This document shows positions 1 to 10,627 of a DNA stretch of 64,000 nucleotides, piece by piece. The stretch spans positions 186,001-250,000 of the forward strand of contig CAJZBQ010000057.1 of NCBI GenBank assembly GCA_914767885.1, written 5' to 3'. The DNA is from Blepharisma stoltei (Eukaryota; Ciliophora; Heterotrichea; Heterotrichida; Blepharismidae). The number at the start of each line of letters is the position of its first letter. The stretch's first letter is position 1. A program made the translations under genes and the position numbers. The notes under the pieces are model-generated. The model was not told the DNA's origin and made no database searches. It saw only the letters and a program-made list of their open reading frames with translations.

Positions 1-3000
1 GAGTCAGGGCAAAATCACGACCCAGGGACAAGAAGCTGTGCATTGTATTTTTTATTGCATTTATTAACAGAATTTTTTCCTAAAATATCAAGTAATGAAA
101 TTCTAGTCAATGCAGTGCTATCATTGTTAAACAGAACATGCAGGGACGAAAGCAAGGCTCTTCAAAACATGGCAGTCGGCATGCTGTTTCTTTTACTTGA
201 ATTTTTTGCTGGAGAAAAAAGTAATTACGCCCCAATTGTGTATAGAACCCTCACGTTTTTGCTTGTAGAAAATTACTCCCATAACGAAATGAGAGAATAT
301 TTAGAATGCAATTTCAGGATGACTTATAAAACAATTGGGTCAATACCAGTAGGAGTTTTATTGGAGCCACTAGTCAAAAGACTCCAGCTGAGCGAGGTCC
401 ATTTAGACGTTTTTGATTTTGATTTTCTAGTCGCACTCTCACAGCATCCAAGTTTGACTGTAAAACATGCAATCCAGCTTATTGATATTGTAGGGAAAAC
501 TTATCTAAATGACTTAATACGATCCCGAGCTTGTGGGGTGCCGTTTACCTACTTAGCTGACCGCTTTGTGGAAACTGAAGCTATGCAGGACTATTTATAT
601 ATGTTTTCTCGATATTCGTTAAATTTGGTATTAACATGTGAACAGCAGAATTATCAAGTAAAACAAGGAAACCCAAAAAATAAGCACTCAATTTCTGAGG
701 CACAAATGGACGAGCTCAGGCAGCAGAGAAATTTGATTTTAGATATGATAAGTTGAATTGTTCAGCAATGGCAAGAAAGCTTAAATGAAAAGCTTAAAAA
801 TCTTATACTGCAGACAAATTATGCATTTTTCCAAGTCCTTGGGTTGAACTGCAAAAGTATTCTTGAAGTTTTAAGCCTTTTTGGAGAGCCTGAGCAGTTA
901 GTTAAATCTTTTGAACAGGAAAATGCAGAACTGATTGTCCCACATGAAGAAGAAGGTGAAGACGAAGATGCCAAAGGCTCTGAAAACTATCAAATTGTGC
1001 CTGTAGAAGAAGGAAACTCTGAAAATCAAGGAAATAAAGAAAAAAAGGGTCAGTTTCCATGAGACAGGGCTTTTTCTGATATAGAAAAAGCAAAGAAAAA
1101 AAGGCTGGAAAAAGAACTTAAGGCTAAAGAAGAAGAGGAAAAAAAGCAAAAAGCGTTAGAACAGAATAAGAAAAAACTACAAAAACAGCTTGAAATAAGA
1201 AAAGTTGAGCAAGGGAGGCATCGAGATGCTAATGATATTTCGATGTATGAAGAAGGAGTGGCGACTAAATATATAGCGCCTCCAGATGAAATTACATTAA
1301 AAGAATTCAGCTCTGCTGAGTCAGATGAGCAGGAAGCTATAGATTTACTATTGAAAAAGTATCGCCTGAGCCTCCTTTTGGCTCAAACTATCTCGAATCT
1401 CCTGATGACAATCTGGAGTTGCGCTTATCAAAATTTGTCGACGAAACCTCCCCGGATGACAAATCCACTCCTGGGGATTTGTTTAATGAGCAAATGATGG
1501 TATAATCAACTCCCCGATTGAGTCGGTAAATTTAAAATAGCCCGAGCCAAAAGTAGACTAGGGCTATATTCTAGAGTATTTAAAATACTTTTCGTTAAAT
1601 ATTCTGGAACTGGGCATGCAAGAAAAAATGGAGCTGTTTCTTCCTTTGATTATTTAGCAGATAGAAAATCGAAATTAACTGAAGCAGAAATGATTAAAGT
1701 TTTAATTGATCATAGTGTCATTCCAAAGTTGCTTATACTAATATATCTACTATTAAATTTCTATTAAATCATAAGTATCTTAATTTTATGCATTAATATA
1801 TTAAATTTAATTTTAATATTTTTTTATTTATTTTTAAATATTTATACAAAAGAAGAGCTAAAAACTATCATGAAAACTTATCTTTTGAAAATAGTCAAAC
1901 AAAATGACTTATCAAACGTTGACTATGATGGATTTAAAGGATTATTTTGCCAAATCGCTTGGTTTATCTATTCAAGGAATCCTCATGATTTTAGCCACTT
2001 GCCAGCAATAATCCCAATTCAAACATTGCTAGATTTTATGAGAGACGATATGAAAGAAAAAGGATTTTCAACAGAAATGTATGATGACCCTGATCCTGGA
2101 ACTGGCGATAAAGATGTTGTTAAAAAATTAAATAAGCTGCTTAGATCAAACCCAGATACACCTTTGCCTGAAGGCTACAAAAAAATACAAGACAAAGAAA
2201 TAGACATCGCATATGTGATCCCAAGCATGCTTAAACTGCCTGAAGCTAAATTGATTTCTTTAGAAATATTAGATGGAGTTTTAGACAAAACTTTTGGAGT
2301 CCACATAATAGAACCTCTTGTAAAATTCCGAACTTATTATCGTGCCAAAGGAATCGCCCCAAAACCCCCAGAAGTAACCTTATCAGCTCCTTCAGAAAAT
2401 ATAAAATCCAAAGATAAGCTGCCAACTATCCAAGCTCAGCCTTCAATAATTCCAAAACAAGCCAAATTATCCCCTCTTTTGAAATTCGAAATAGCCAAAG
2501 CTCCACCCGGCCAAAAAGACACATACGAACAATGTGCAATAGTCCTCGAAAACATTTTACATACCCTCCACATGAAATCCAGGAAATTTTTAAATAGGGT
2601 AGAAGTCACCCCTAATAAACTTGAAGAGAAATTCGAGCTGAAAAAAGAACGGGAAAAAGAAGCTGAAGAAAAAAAGAAACAAGAGATGGAAAAGAAAAGA
2701 AAAATGAGGCAACAAATGCTGCTAGAAGAAATCGCAAGAGCCAAAGCAGAAAGGCAGGAAAAACTGAAAATTGATGAAGAAAAAAGGAAAATAGAGAAGG
2801 CAAAGGAAGAAGAAAAAAAGAGGAAAAAAATGGAAAGGGAAAGAAAAGAAAGAGAAGAAAGGTTTAGTGTGGCTAAAGAAGTTGTAGAAGTAAAAAAAGA
2901 AAAAGAAGTTAAACTGCCTGATCCAGAAGAAATAATAAAAAAACAAAAAGAAGAAGAAAAAAATAGGAAAAAATTTGAAGAAGCAAAGAGAAGGAATGCA

Positions 3001-4066
3001 GAAAGATTGCAACAAGCAATTAAAGAGAAAGAATCAAAAGGGAGAGAGATAAAAATGGCAGATATAACTAAAGAGCTGAAAGAGCAGCAGGAAAAAATTA
3101 TAAAACAAAAAACAACAGCCAAGATATTAAAAAACGCAAAACAGAGCACAGAAAAAAGTAATCAAACTAAGCAAGAAATCAGTACTTTGTTGCATGATAA
3201 AGATTATAATGAAATAATTGATAGGTTTTCGCAGCAGATTGACACAGTTTATTCGTTTTACTGTAAACAAGGATCAGCTAAAATAGAACAAGATGCTACG
3301 TCAATGTTCAATTCTATGCCAATTTGGGAAATAATATATAAAAAATTTATAATAATTAAATATTATTAATAAATAATAGCTATTACTTCCTAAAGCCAGG
3401 CTATTCAGTCTTTGTAAATAGTCTATGACTTTCCAAGTCTTCAATAAATTTTGTCTTCAATTTAGAATATTCCCAGGCCTCGTCACCGGTGATGAGCATC
3501 AAATAATCTTCAAACATTTGACTAAACAGAAAACATTTCCACCTGGAATCCCTCCAATAATTACAGTTGATGAATTTAAGCAAGCATTAGCTCATATAGC
3601 TTCACACGCAAGGACTAAACTAAATCAGCAAGCTGCTCAAGGTCCAAATATGCTTAGTGCGAAAACTTTTTTTTCATTAATAAAATACCTTGAGCTTGAT
3701 ATACCAGTCAAAACTTTAAAAGCAAAACTAAAAAAGCTTGCGGAAGAAAAGCCATCAAGAATTAACTCAATAATGGGTTCTGCAGAAGCCACTGTAATGG
3801 AAGAAATCAAAGAGGCAGTTTTAGAACCAATGATTAATTATGAAAAAATATACAATGAAGATGAGAATTTTTCCAAAAAATTTTTTTATATTAAATTTTT
3901 TTAAAAAAAAAAATTAAAAAATCCTTTTAAAGATGAGAAAAAAGCGAAAATTTTAGAAGAAGAAGAAGAAGAAGCAATTCTCCAAAAAATTTTTGAGTCT
4001 AAGAACTTATCCCCAACCGAAGAAGGTGCTTTGCAAGATATAAGCTATCCTGAATATAATGATTAA
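1..4066 (+). CDS. Large helical and coiled-coil protein, 5' end outside window, function not recognised
   Basis: The frame is open from base 1, so the start lies upstream. TGA is read as Trp at 754, 1060 and 1495. About 300 Leu-rich, helical residues that look armadillo/HEAT-like come first. An acidic stretch follows (about 930-1000), then a helical region ending in an I-P-x-L-L-T-K-x-E-L motif across 1700-1860, then a long Lys/Glu coiled coil (2620-3140). The last part holds an F-x-K-F-C-x-x-F-x-I-F-P motif (about 3435-3480) and an acidic tail ending at TAA 4064. The frame is broken by four apparent IESs (1501-1537, 1734-1844, about 3339-3423, about 3889-3927). An unexplained frame change near 1340-1365 switches from E-A-I-D to S-P-E-P-P-F-G. 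The architecture suggests a structural or axonemal protein, but I cannot name the family. Confidence 0.7.
1501..1537. other. Short IES (37 bp) in the coiled-coil gene
   Basis: Bounded by TA at 1501 and TA at 1538. The upstream frame stops at 1503. Cutting TA to TA joins N-E-Q-M-M-V to A-R-A-K-S-R-L-G-L and restores the downstream frame. Boundaries are inferred from frame and TA only. Confidence 0.55.
1734..1844. other. IES (111 bp)
   Basis: A very AT-rich insert between TA at 1734 and TA at 1845. It carries stops in the upstream frame. Removal joins V-I-P-K-L-L to T-K-E-E-L-K-T-I-M in frame, which is a natural helix. Confidence 0.8.
3339..3423. other. IES (about 85 bp), boundaries approximate
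   Basis: The upstream frame (S-M-P-I-W-E-I-I) runs into an AT-only stretch with stops. The protein resumes in another frame with T-F-Q-V-F-N-K-F-C. Joining TA 3339 to TA 3424 is in frame. A shorter IES (3337-3380) also gives an open frame, but a second shift would then be needed. Confidence 0.5.
3889..3927. other. Possible short IES (36-39 bp)
   Basis: An A/T homopolymer-rich stretch holds one in-frame TAA at 3902. The same frame continues after it as F-K-D-E-K-K-A-K. TA pairs at 3889 or 3892 and 3928 remove the stop in frame. An assembly artefact in the homopolymers cannot be excluded. Confidence 0.45.
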
Positions 4067-4086
4067 TAAAAATTCAAATAATTTAA

Positions 4087-5806
4087 ATGAAAAGTGTAAG
4101 AGTCAGAACTGCTTCTGCTAGAAAACCGGCAAAGAAAAAAGCAAGCAGGCGTGAAGAGCTTAGTCATGAGCATACTAAGGATATAAAAGAAGCTTTTGAT
4201 TTATTCGATATTTCAGGTGCTGGCACAATTGAAGGAAAAGAGCTTAGAGTTGCTTTACGGGCTTTAGGATTTGACCCATCTAAAGAAGAAATAGAGCAGC
4301 TAGTAGGAACTGCAACGCAAACTGGAAGGATTGATTTTCATGAGTTTCTTGACATTATAATCAATAAAGTAAGCGAGCCAGATACCCCAGAAGACATTGA
4401 GCGAGCTTTTGCAATGCTTGATTTAGACAGCAATGGAGTCATTACAAAAGAAAGTTTACAAAAAGTTATAAGTGAGCTTGAAGAAGACACATATATTAAA
4501 TGGAGTTGTGAAACAAGCCACCCACCATCTAAAAATCTGTAACTGACACCCTACGGGTGTGCAGGGACATTGAGGAAAGGAGGATGGGGTCAGAAATGTG
4601 TATCCGGCCAGATCTTTCTTGGTTTGGCGAAGCGCAATGTCGAGTTAGGTGACCGCATGCTTTAATCCAATGCCAAAGGTTTGCATCAAAGGGAATGAAG
4701 CCAAGAGTTGGAAAGGAATCTTCCAGCAGTGCCAGAGATATATTTCTTGGCCAATTGGCTCTACTTAGTGTGAAACCGAAATTACAACCTGGGCTTCAGA
4801 TTTCCATTTTGGCCGAGAGTTGACCATAAATTTTACATTTTGAATTTTCCATGATGGACAACCTTTACTGACGTACGCCATGGTAGCGACTCAACTACCG
4901 GTAGAAAGTGTAGGCCCAGGTCCAGTAGGAGCATCCTTCGTAAGGTCGTGTGCAAACTAGCGAACAGGCGGAAGTGAAGATAGTCCTTCAGGAATTGCAG
5001 CGGACTTTTTTATAAGTAATATAACGATAAGTGCTTGGAGAAGACATGAGTGAAGAAGAAATCGAAAAAATGATAAGAGTAGCCCAGAAAGGATCAAAAG
5101 GATCCAAAGAAAAACGCAAGCTTGAAGTTTTATGTTATGTTATGATGTGATAAGTATTTAAAGTCCCTACTTCGATCTCCACGACGTTCTACGGGTTTAC
5201 CCTGTAGGGTGGCTGAGGCGTTGCCGCTTCAAGCCCGGGCCGAAACCCAGGTTTCTCGGTAGAGGTGATGGTCAAGGGACAGATCATACTGTCTTCGCTG
5301 ACCGCCTCCATTTCCAACCTGACTTGCCGCCCTAATTATAAGCCAACTCTGTCTGTGTGATCGCCAGATCCGCTCAAAAGAGAGCGCCTTTTCAACTGGA
5401 GAGACCCCGAATTAGGAGTCTAGCTTGCTTTCCCTCTTTTCCGGTCATCCCAAGAAAGAACTCAACAGCTTTCGCCATTCGGGGCAAATCACAATAGCAG
5501 CTTAGGCAAATATGTTGACCTGCCTCACTTCGGGCACCCACTGGGCTGGGCGCTGCTGGCAAAAAGAAGTCACAAATAACTGCCCAAGGGTCTGGTCGCG
5601 AAAACAGCGTTCTCCACGCTTAGACCTCTCGCTTCGAGGTCCCAAACATAGCTGAGCAAATTCCCCGGCTTCAAAAACCATGCCCGGATATACACGGGTA
5701 ACTGTCTCTCGAGAGGACGGGTCTGACGTCACCGCCATTTTATGTATATAAACTTGAAGTGACTTTTAATGAATTTTTGGGAATTATGAATAAAGCTGAT
5801 AATTAA
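4087..5806 (+). CDS. Centrin-like EF-hand protein, split by two retroposons
   Basis: Starts at ATG 4087 with a basic N-terminal tail, then E[13 protein letters not shown] (EF-hand 1), a second hand, and D-L-D-S-N-G-V-I (EF-hand 3). The fourth region is [12 protein letters not shown] and ends E-F-L-G-I-M, stop 5804-5806. This order and length fit centrins, the Ca2+-binding proteins of basal bodies and contractile fibres. Two retroposons (4490-5032 and 5129-5749) interrupt the C-terminal half. Deleting each with one target copy gives I-S-E-L-[GE]-E-D-M-S and K-L-E-V-T-F-N-E-F. The fourth hand has extra Lys/Ser residues and lacks a canonical Asp loop. The neighbours on both sides also encode coiled-coil proteins. 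Confidence 0.85.
4490..5032 (+). mobile_element. Retroposon R1 (543 bp), 14-bp target duplication, in centrin
   Basis: Flanked by GCTTGAAGAAGACA (4476-4489) and GCTTGGAGAAGACA (5033-5046), one mismatch. The head is CATATATTAAATGG and the tail AAGTAATATAACGATAAGT. It aligns along its length with R5 (13824-14266 plus its head and tail). The shared core begins GTATCCGGCCAGAT. GC content is well above the flanking exons. With TGA as Trp, one frame is open from about 4598 to 4820 and contains [12 protein letters not shown] see no reverse transcriptase, so it is presumably mobilised in trans. Confidence 0.8.
5129..5749 (-). mobile_element. Retroposon R2 (621 bp), 11-bp target duplication, in centrin
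   Basis: Flanked by AAGCTTGAAGT (5118-5128) and AAACTTGAAGT (5750-5760). It is inserted on the minus strand. The head reads TATACATAAAATGGCGGTGACG from the right end. The 3' tail on the left is a pentamer array (CATAA repeated). It is strongly GC-rich compared with the exons. A 78-codon minus-strand ORF (5738-5502) starts at the head ATG and contains [14 protein letters not shown]. Removal restores the centrin C-terminus in frame. Confidence 0.8.
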
Positions 5807-5813
5807 TTAAAAT

Positions 5814-7503
5814 ATGTCAAAAACATTTAAATCATTCAATCAAGAAGAAAATCAGCAAAGTGATTATAAAAATCTTGACAAACCTTTGACAAGGACCACT
5901 CAATTGAGCCCAATAACTGATCTGCAAACCAAATTAAATGTCTTGAACCGGGAAAATCAACAATTAAAATCAGAAATATGTGATAAAGTTGTAGAAGCCC
6001 AAGAATTGCAAGCAGAATTAACTGCAATTCGAGAGCTAAACGACATTAAAGACCAAAACTTAAGCAAACTTAAAGAAGAGCTAAAACAGGCTACAACTGC
6101 TAATAGTAAAGCAGCAGGCGAACAGCGTTTTCTTCAAGAACAAATGCTGCTATTTCAGCAAGAGCAAGAACAGCTATTAGATGACTATGAACAAGCCTTA
6201 GCTAAAATTGAAGTTTTATCAAAAGAAAAAAATCAAGCTTTATTCCAATTAGAAGAATTAAATACTCGATGCCATTTTTTGGAACGGCAAAATGAAGACT
6301 TGACTAATAGCAAAAACCAGGACAGTTCAGAAATTTATCAGCTCAGGACACAACTAAAAGAAAAAAATGAGGAGGTTTTTGCATCAAAGCAACAATTGGA
6401 AAATTTAAGGAATGAGGCGAAAGGGTATATTGATGAACTTCATCATATGCATCAAATTAATGAAAGATCAGAAGAAACTGCCAAAGGGCTAAGGGAGGAA
6501 ATTAGAAGGCTGCAGAGTCAGATGGATGAACAGTTTTTAAAGACTCAAAATACTGAAAGAGAAATGATGAAAGCTAGAGAAATGAGCGGAGAGTTATCCT
6601 ATAATAAATTGAATTAATTTTGTTTTTATTAATATATAACATCTTAATTTTATATTAAAATTAATTGAAGATTGTATAAAAAAACATTGAAAGAGATAAC
6701 AGGAGGTTAGAGGAGCAACTGAGAGAGTCAAACTTAATGCTAAGCCAAAAAGATGCAGATTTAGAAGGAAGATACACAGAAATATCAAAACTCCAAAAAT
6801 CAAATAAAGAGTTAAGGGATGACAATTATACGTTATTAAGCAATATATATAAAAAATGGTGGCGACAGACCACCCGACGTCCTGACCCTTTTTCTTTAAC
6901 ACCAGCAAGATACGGCCCAGTGTGGAGGGAAAGGGCAGAAAGAGGGCGATAATTTTATATGCATATCGGGCTAGGTTTTCCTAGGAAGCTAATTCCTGGG
7001 ATTTGCCCTCCGAGTCCATCATTGGAGATGGCAAGACTACAAAAGCCCCAAGAGGATAATAAGTCCCTCAAGCAGGGCTTCAAGGTTACATCTGCCTAGC
7101 AAGAGACTGGAGTTTCGATCCAGGTGATGGGCCCAAAGGCTCCAGAATTCATTGAAGTTAAGACGGTATGTGCGATTCCCTTGTCTACGGTGGCGAGTAG
7201 GTATCTATTGGATTCCTTTGAGGACGAAGGGTATGCAGTAGTGCTAACCCTCAGCCCTATCAAGGACAAACGCTTTTTTAACTTTAAGATTATACTTTAT
7301 CAAGCAAACTTGTAGAATTTGAAAATGAAAATGAAAGACTGAGAAGGTCAAATGATGAATTCAGAATTAGGGTTGATTATTTAAGTGAAAACGATAAAGA
7401 AATCAGAGGATATTTGAGTAGAAAAGAAAAAATGCTGAGAATTAGAGAACAAGCAGAAAGAGAGCTGCAGGACGCTCTTGATTCTTTCAGCTCAACTAAG
7501 TAA
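5814..7503 (+). CDS. Coiled-coil protein, split by an IES and a retroposon
   Basis: Starts at ATG 5814, eight bases after the centrin stop, and ends at TAA 7501-7503. Nearly the whole protein after residue 30 is heptad-rich Glu/Lys/Gln/Leu coiled coil, like ciliate basal-body or cytoskeletal scaffolds. No globular domain is visible. An AT-rich IES breaks it near 6595-6707. Retroposon R3 (6844-7288) breaks it between N-Y-T-L-L-S and K-L-V-E-F-E-N-E-N-E. After removal the C-terminus reads Y-L-S-R-K-E-K-M-L-R-I-R-E-Q-A-E and ends S-S-T-K. Family not recognised. Adjacency to centrin on the same strand is suggestive only. Confidence 0.75.
6595..6707. other. IES (about 113 bp), right boundary uncertain
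   Basis: The open frame ends in AT-rich sequence after S-G-E-L-S. A coding-looking segment (N-I-E-R-D-N-R-R-L-E-E-Q-L) resumes in another frame. TA 6595 to TA 6708 joins G-E-L to E-E-Q-L in frame but discards the N-I-E-R segment. A boundary nearer 6680 keeps it, but I could not find a TA pair that avoids TAA. Confidence 0.5.
6844..7288 (+). mobile_element. Retroposon R3 (445 bp), 19-bp target duplication
   Basis: Target copies at 6825-6843 and 7289-7307 match at 17 of 19 bases (ATTATAC-TTAT-AAGCAA). The head TATATATAAAAAATGGTGGCG resembles that of R2. The body is GC-rich, with a CATATCGGGCTAGGTTTTCC block related to the core of R1 and R2. A GTTTCGATCC stretch near 7112 resembles a pol III B box, but no convincing A box is seen. 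Excision joins coiled-coil codons in frame. Confidence 0.8.
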
Positions 7504-7857
7504 TAAACATATATTATTATAGAAATGATTTTCGATGTTGATATAAAGCAAAAGCAATTAAAACCCAAAATGGTTAATTACTGGCTTTTTGCTTCAAATT
7601 TAAAAAATAAAGCTAGATTTCTGTTTAAGATTATATTTTGTATATATAGCTCTAATTAAATCTAGCACCTCGCAAATCTATTTTCTCTACATACCCATAA
7701 AGATTCCATTTTACCCCTATTCATTCAAAATTAAAACACCCGATCCACCCTTCAAACAATAATAAAAAAATCAATTATTTTAATCTATAGTCAATTAAAG
7801 TTAGCTTTACCTTGTGTCTGTGCAGTAGTTTAAATTTTATTTAAAATGAGGACTTTA
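7504..7857. other. AT-rich intergenic spacer
   Basis: It lies between convergent genes (coiled-coil + and MADS -). I see no coding signal, repeat or RNA gene here. Confidence 0.6.
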
Positions 7858-8448
7858 TTAAAACAAGAAATCATCAGGATCCAAATCAGCTAAAGTCGTA
7901 GGCAATTTTAATGAATCTTGTTTTCCAATCATATCGGCAAAATTAAATGGTACCGTAGTTAATTCAGTCGATTCAGATAGCTCTAAATTAGTATTAGTAG
8001 GGCTACCTTTAATTCGAGACAGTTTCGGCAGAGTCTCATTTGTGCTCAAGGTGCTTGCATCAGAATCCAGTCCTTTCCTGACTTTATCAGTAGGTTCGGA
8101 AAACTGTGACTCGTCAGTTGCTTGCTTAAGGCGCTTCGTAGGAGGCGGGGAAGTACTCGTCTCTTTAGCGTCAGTCTTCAGAAGAGCTTTGATTTTGTCA
8201 TTGTGAAAAGTCTCGACCTTGTCCATGTGTTCTTTGGCAGCTTGTAGGCCAAAGAAGAGTTGTCCAGCATCCTTAGATGAATATTCAATCCAAGATTTTG
8301 TGTCTGGGGAATATACAACAAGTAGCAAGTCAACTTCATGCTGCATAGCTAACTCTACAGCCTTTTTGACAAGTGTCTCGATTCTCCTAGATCTAAGCTT
8401 TACGTCAATGTTTCTCTTGCGCCCTTCACGATTTTTATTGTGATTCAT
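7858..8448 (-). CDS. MADS-box (SRF/MEF2-type) transcription factor
   Basis: 196 codons from ATG 8448. Residues about 8-60 form a MADS-like box: G-R-K-R-N-I, then R-R-I-E-T-L-V-K-K-A-V-E-L-A, then V-D-L-L-L-V-V-Y-S-P. This is the basic DNA-binding helix followed by the dimerising strand of the family. The rest is Ser/Thr-rich and low complexity (poly-Ser/Pro near residue 100, acidic end D-L-D-P-D-D-F-L-F), which looks like a transactivation tail. Known MADS proteins bind CArG-type A/T boxes; no target is inferred here. The K-R-K-x-G-L segment of canonical boxes is replaced by L-V-K-K-A, so it is a divergent member. No insertion interrupts it. Confidence 0.7.
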   Translation of the reverse strand: MNHNKNREGRKRNIDVKLRSRRIETLVKKAVELAMQHEVDLLLVVYSPDTKSWIEYSSKDAGQLFFGLQAAKEHMDKVETFHNDKIKALLKTDAKETSTSPPPTKRLKQATDESQFSEPTDKVRKGLDSDASTLSTNETLPKLSRIKGSPTNTNLELSESTELTTVPFNFADMIGKQDSLKLPTTLADLDPDDFLF

Positions 8449-8963
8449 TTATATATGTGGTATACTGAGAAGTTAAATTCTTTCTTATAATTATAAAACA
8501 TATTGATATTGAATAAATATGAATTTCGCTTGCATTTATACGTGGTGAAAGATAATTTGTTATTCAGTGATGCTCCATTATGAAATTTAGATTAAAATAA
8601 TTGATTTTTGGATTAAAATAATTATAATTAAGTGGTAATTAATGTACAAGTTATTTGATTTTGTATGCTTCTATAATTTATTATTTATTTTTAAGCATTT
8701 ATAACGATAATAATCTAATTATTGGCTGTATAGATTTCATAAGGATTTTATGAATACTCTATGACAGAATGGATCAGATTTGTATTTTGAAGTAAATAGT
8801 GCTTATAAAATGTTTTGATTATAAAAATAAGTGGCCAAATAGACATGATTGGGTAGATCACTAAAGATTCCATATTTGGCGCAACAATTTAACCAGTGGA
8901 GATTTTATGTTGAAAACAGCCAAGGCATGTGAATTAAAAATATAAGCGCAATCTATATGAAGA
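8449..8963. other. Gene-free AT-rich stretch
   Basis: Upstream of the MADS gene and left of retroposon R4. No open frame of note, no repeat and no RNA gene. It may contain the MADS promoter. Confidence 0.6.
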
Positions 8964-9273
8964 TTATAGACACAAAGTCTATTCTATTCTATTAAATATA
9001 ACAGTGCATGCACTGTTGAAGCTCTTATGAGCTTTTAAACAATCAATCTGTAATTTTAGTTTGCTTTGGTCGTTGCTTCAGGTTTCTGGTTGTATTCCTT
9101 TCGCTTTAATTCCTTGTATGTTGACATGGCTAGTAGTTTTTAGTCTGCTACGCTCCTCATTTCTAGTTTTCTTTTCTTGAATAACCTGCTTCAGTCATCA
9201 TTCTCTTCTTCGGAATCGATAATGGTGACAACTTGACTTGTTGTGATGACGACTCCTGTGTTGGTGGCATGAC

Positions 9274-10627
9274 TTAAAGTGCTGATGCAATTTTCATTGA
9301 TAATATAACTTGCGGTGGTGGTTCAGTTTGTATTGGTGGCGCGACTTGTAGCGGAAGCGTGTCTTGTATTGTCGGTGCGTCCTGTAATGATGACATGACT
9401 TGTAGCGATGGCTTAACTTGCAACGATGGCATTACTTGTAGCGGCGGTGTGTTTGGTGTTGATGTCATGACTTGTAGTCGCGTCATGTCTTGTTGTGATG
9501 ACGAACCTTGTATTGTTGACATAACTTGCAGTGTTGGTTCAATCCGTGATGATGTCATGACACTTTTATTTTTTGTGTAAATGGAGAAGAATAAGTCTGG
9601 TAGTGATGATGCCATGACTTGTGATGGTGTCATGACTTGTGATGACGATGAATCTTGCAGCGGTTGCTTGATTTGCAGAGTCGGTACATCTTGCAATGAC
9701 GACACGACTTGTGGTGGTGGTTTAACCTGCACGTACGCTAAACTACTTAGCTTATCCTGTTCGTCAGTCTGCATTTTGTCTTTTTTTATCCCTTCCCTTG
9801 CTAGCTTGCTGATCCTTTTTTCTTCCTCCTTCTTTTCCCTATTGGCTCGGCTTTTTTCCTGCATTCTTCTCTCTTTGCTTTCAGTTTTGCGTGCCCTTTC
9901 TCGTTATGTCCTATTTCCCCGCATGTAGCACAAAAAAGAGTTGCTGTATGATTGAGTCACACTTTTCTGTTCCTGATTATTATCTCATCCGTCAGATCCA
10001 AGGCTTTTTCTAATGTCTCGAATTCCAAATAAAAGGCGTACCTAGAGTTTGTGCTGAAATGTGCGTTGTAACTTTTCCCTTCTGAGCTTATCACGTCGTC
10101 TACTGCTACTTCTACAACCTTGCCTACCTTATTTAGTTCCTGAATAATTTCTTCCACAGCAATCCCAGTCGGCACTACTACTTGCACCCTGTAGCTAACG
10201 TAGTTAATTTCTCCCTCCTTTAATGCAGGACCCAGTGGAACCATTATTCTTTTCCCTTCATGCTGTACCGTTAGCTTTCCTCTCCTCTTTAGTTCTTTTA
10301 GCGCATCTTCGTCCGCAATGTTACTACTGCATCCCCTGAGGGTAATTTAATGCCCCTAATTAGGTCTCCATCTCTAGTGGCTGCCTCCAGTGCTACAACA
10401 AATGAGCAGTATAAGTTCCGCTTCTTCTCTTCATCTCCCTTTCTTAGATATTTCGATAAATAAAATTTCAATGTTCATTCTAGGCATGCCGAGTCTTCCA
10501 GTTGTGGCAAAGTGTTGATGGGAGCACTGAAGCTATAACAGAATCCATCCCTACCAAATCCCAGGACTTGGAGTTCCTCGTCCTTTGCGGCTCTGAGAGT
10601 TGTCTGTTTTTGCTTGTCACTCCACAT
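9274..10627 (-). pseudogene. ORF1-like gene of the LINE-type element, frameshifted
   Basis: Starts at ATG 10627 (M-W-S-D-K-Q-K-Q). It runs with one TGA-Trp to a frame change near 10320 and continues into M-V-P-L-G-P-A-L-K-E-G-E and an RRM-sized alpha/beta segment (10244-9960). After another TGA-Trp a zinc knuckle follows: C-A-T-C-G-E-I-G-H-N-E-K-G-H, spaced like a CCHC knuckle with His in the last position. A second frame change near 9870 leads to a Lys/Arg coiled stretch and a long Pro/Leu/Gln/Val repeat (L-Q-V-M-x-S/P). RRM-like fold plus knuckle plus basic coil is the usual layout of LINE ORF1 nucleic-acid-binding proteins. The two frame changes suggest decay or sequencing errors. Confidence 0.65.
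9280..9740. repeat. Degenerate minisatellite inside the ORF1-like gene
   Basis: The plus strand repeats a degenerate ACTTGYARNGRYGG core with 15-24-base periods, many times. On the minus strand it encodes the repeated L-Q-V-M / L-Q-D peptide. The unit keeps the reading frame, so the array expanded as coding sequence. Confidence 0.7.

Noticed and set aside
898-1149. Minus-strand Phe/Leu-rich open frames opposite 898-1149 and 2436-3149
   Set aside because: They are shadows of the Lys/Glu coiled-coil coding strand; poly-Lys codons read backwards give poly-Phe and poly-Ser.
7097-7125. tRNA-like or pol III promoter in R3 (GTTTCGATCC)
   Set aside because: A lone B-box-like match without an A box at the right distance and no cloverleaf.
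9001-9017. Palindrome AACAGTGCATGCACTGTT as an operator
   Set aside because: It lies inside the 3' end of the LINE-like element next to the tail, so an element 3' hairpin is the simpler explanation.
9359-9928. Plus-strand Cys/Asp-rich open frames over the minisatellite
   Set aside because: They look like a secreted Cys-rich repeat protein but are the reverse of the repeat in the ORF1-like gene. The minus strand has the zinc knuckle and continues into coding sequence.
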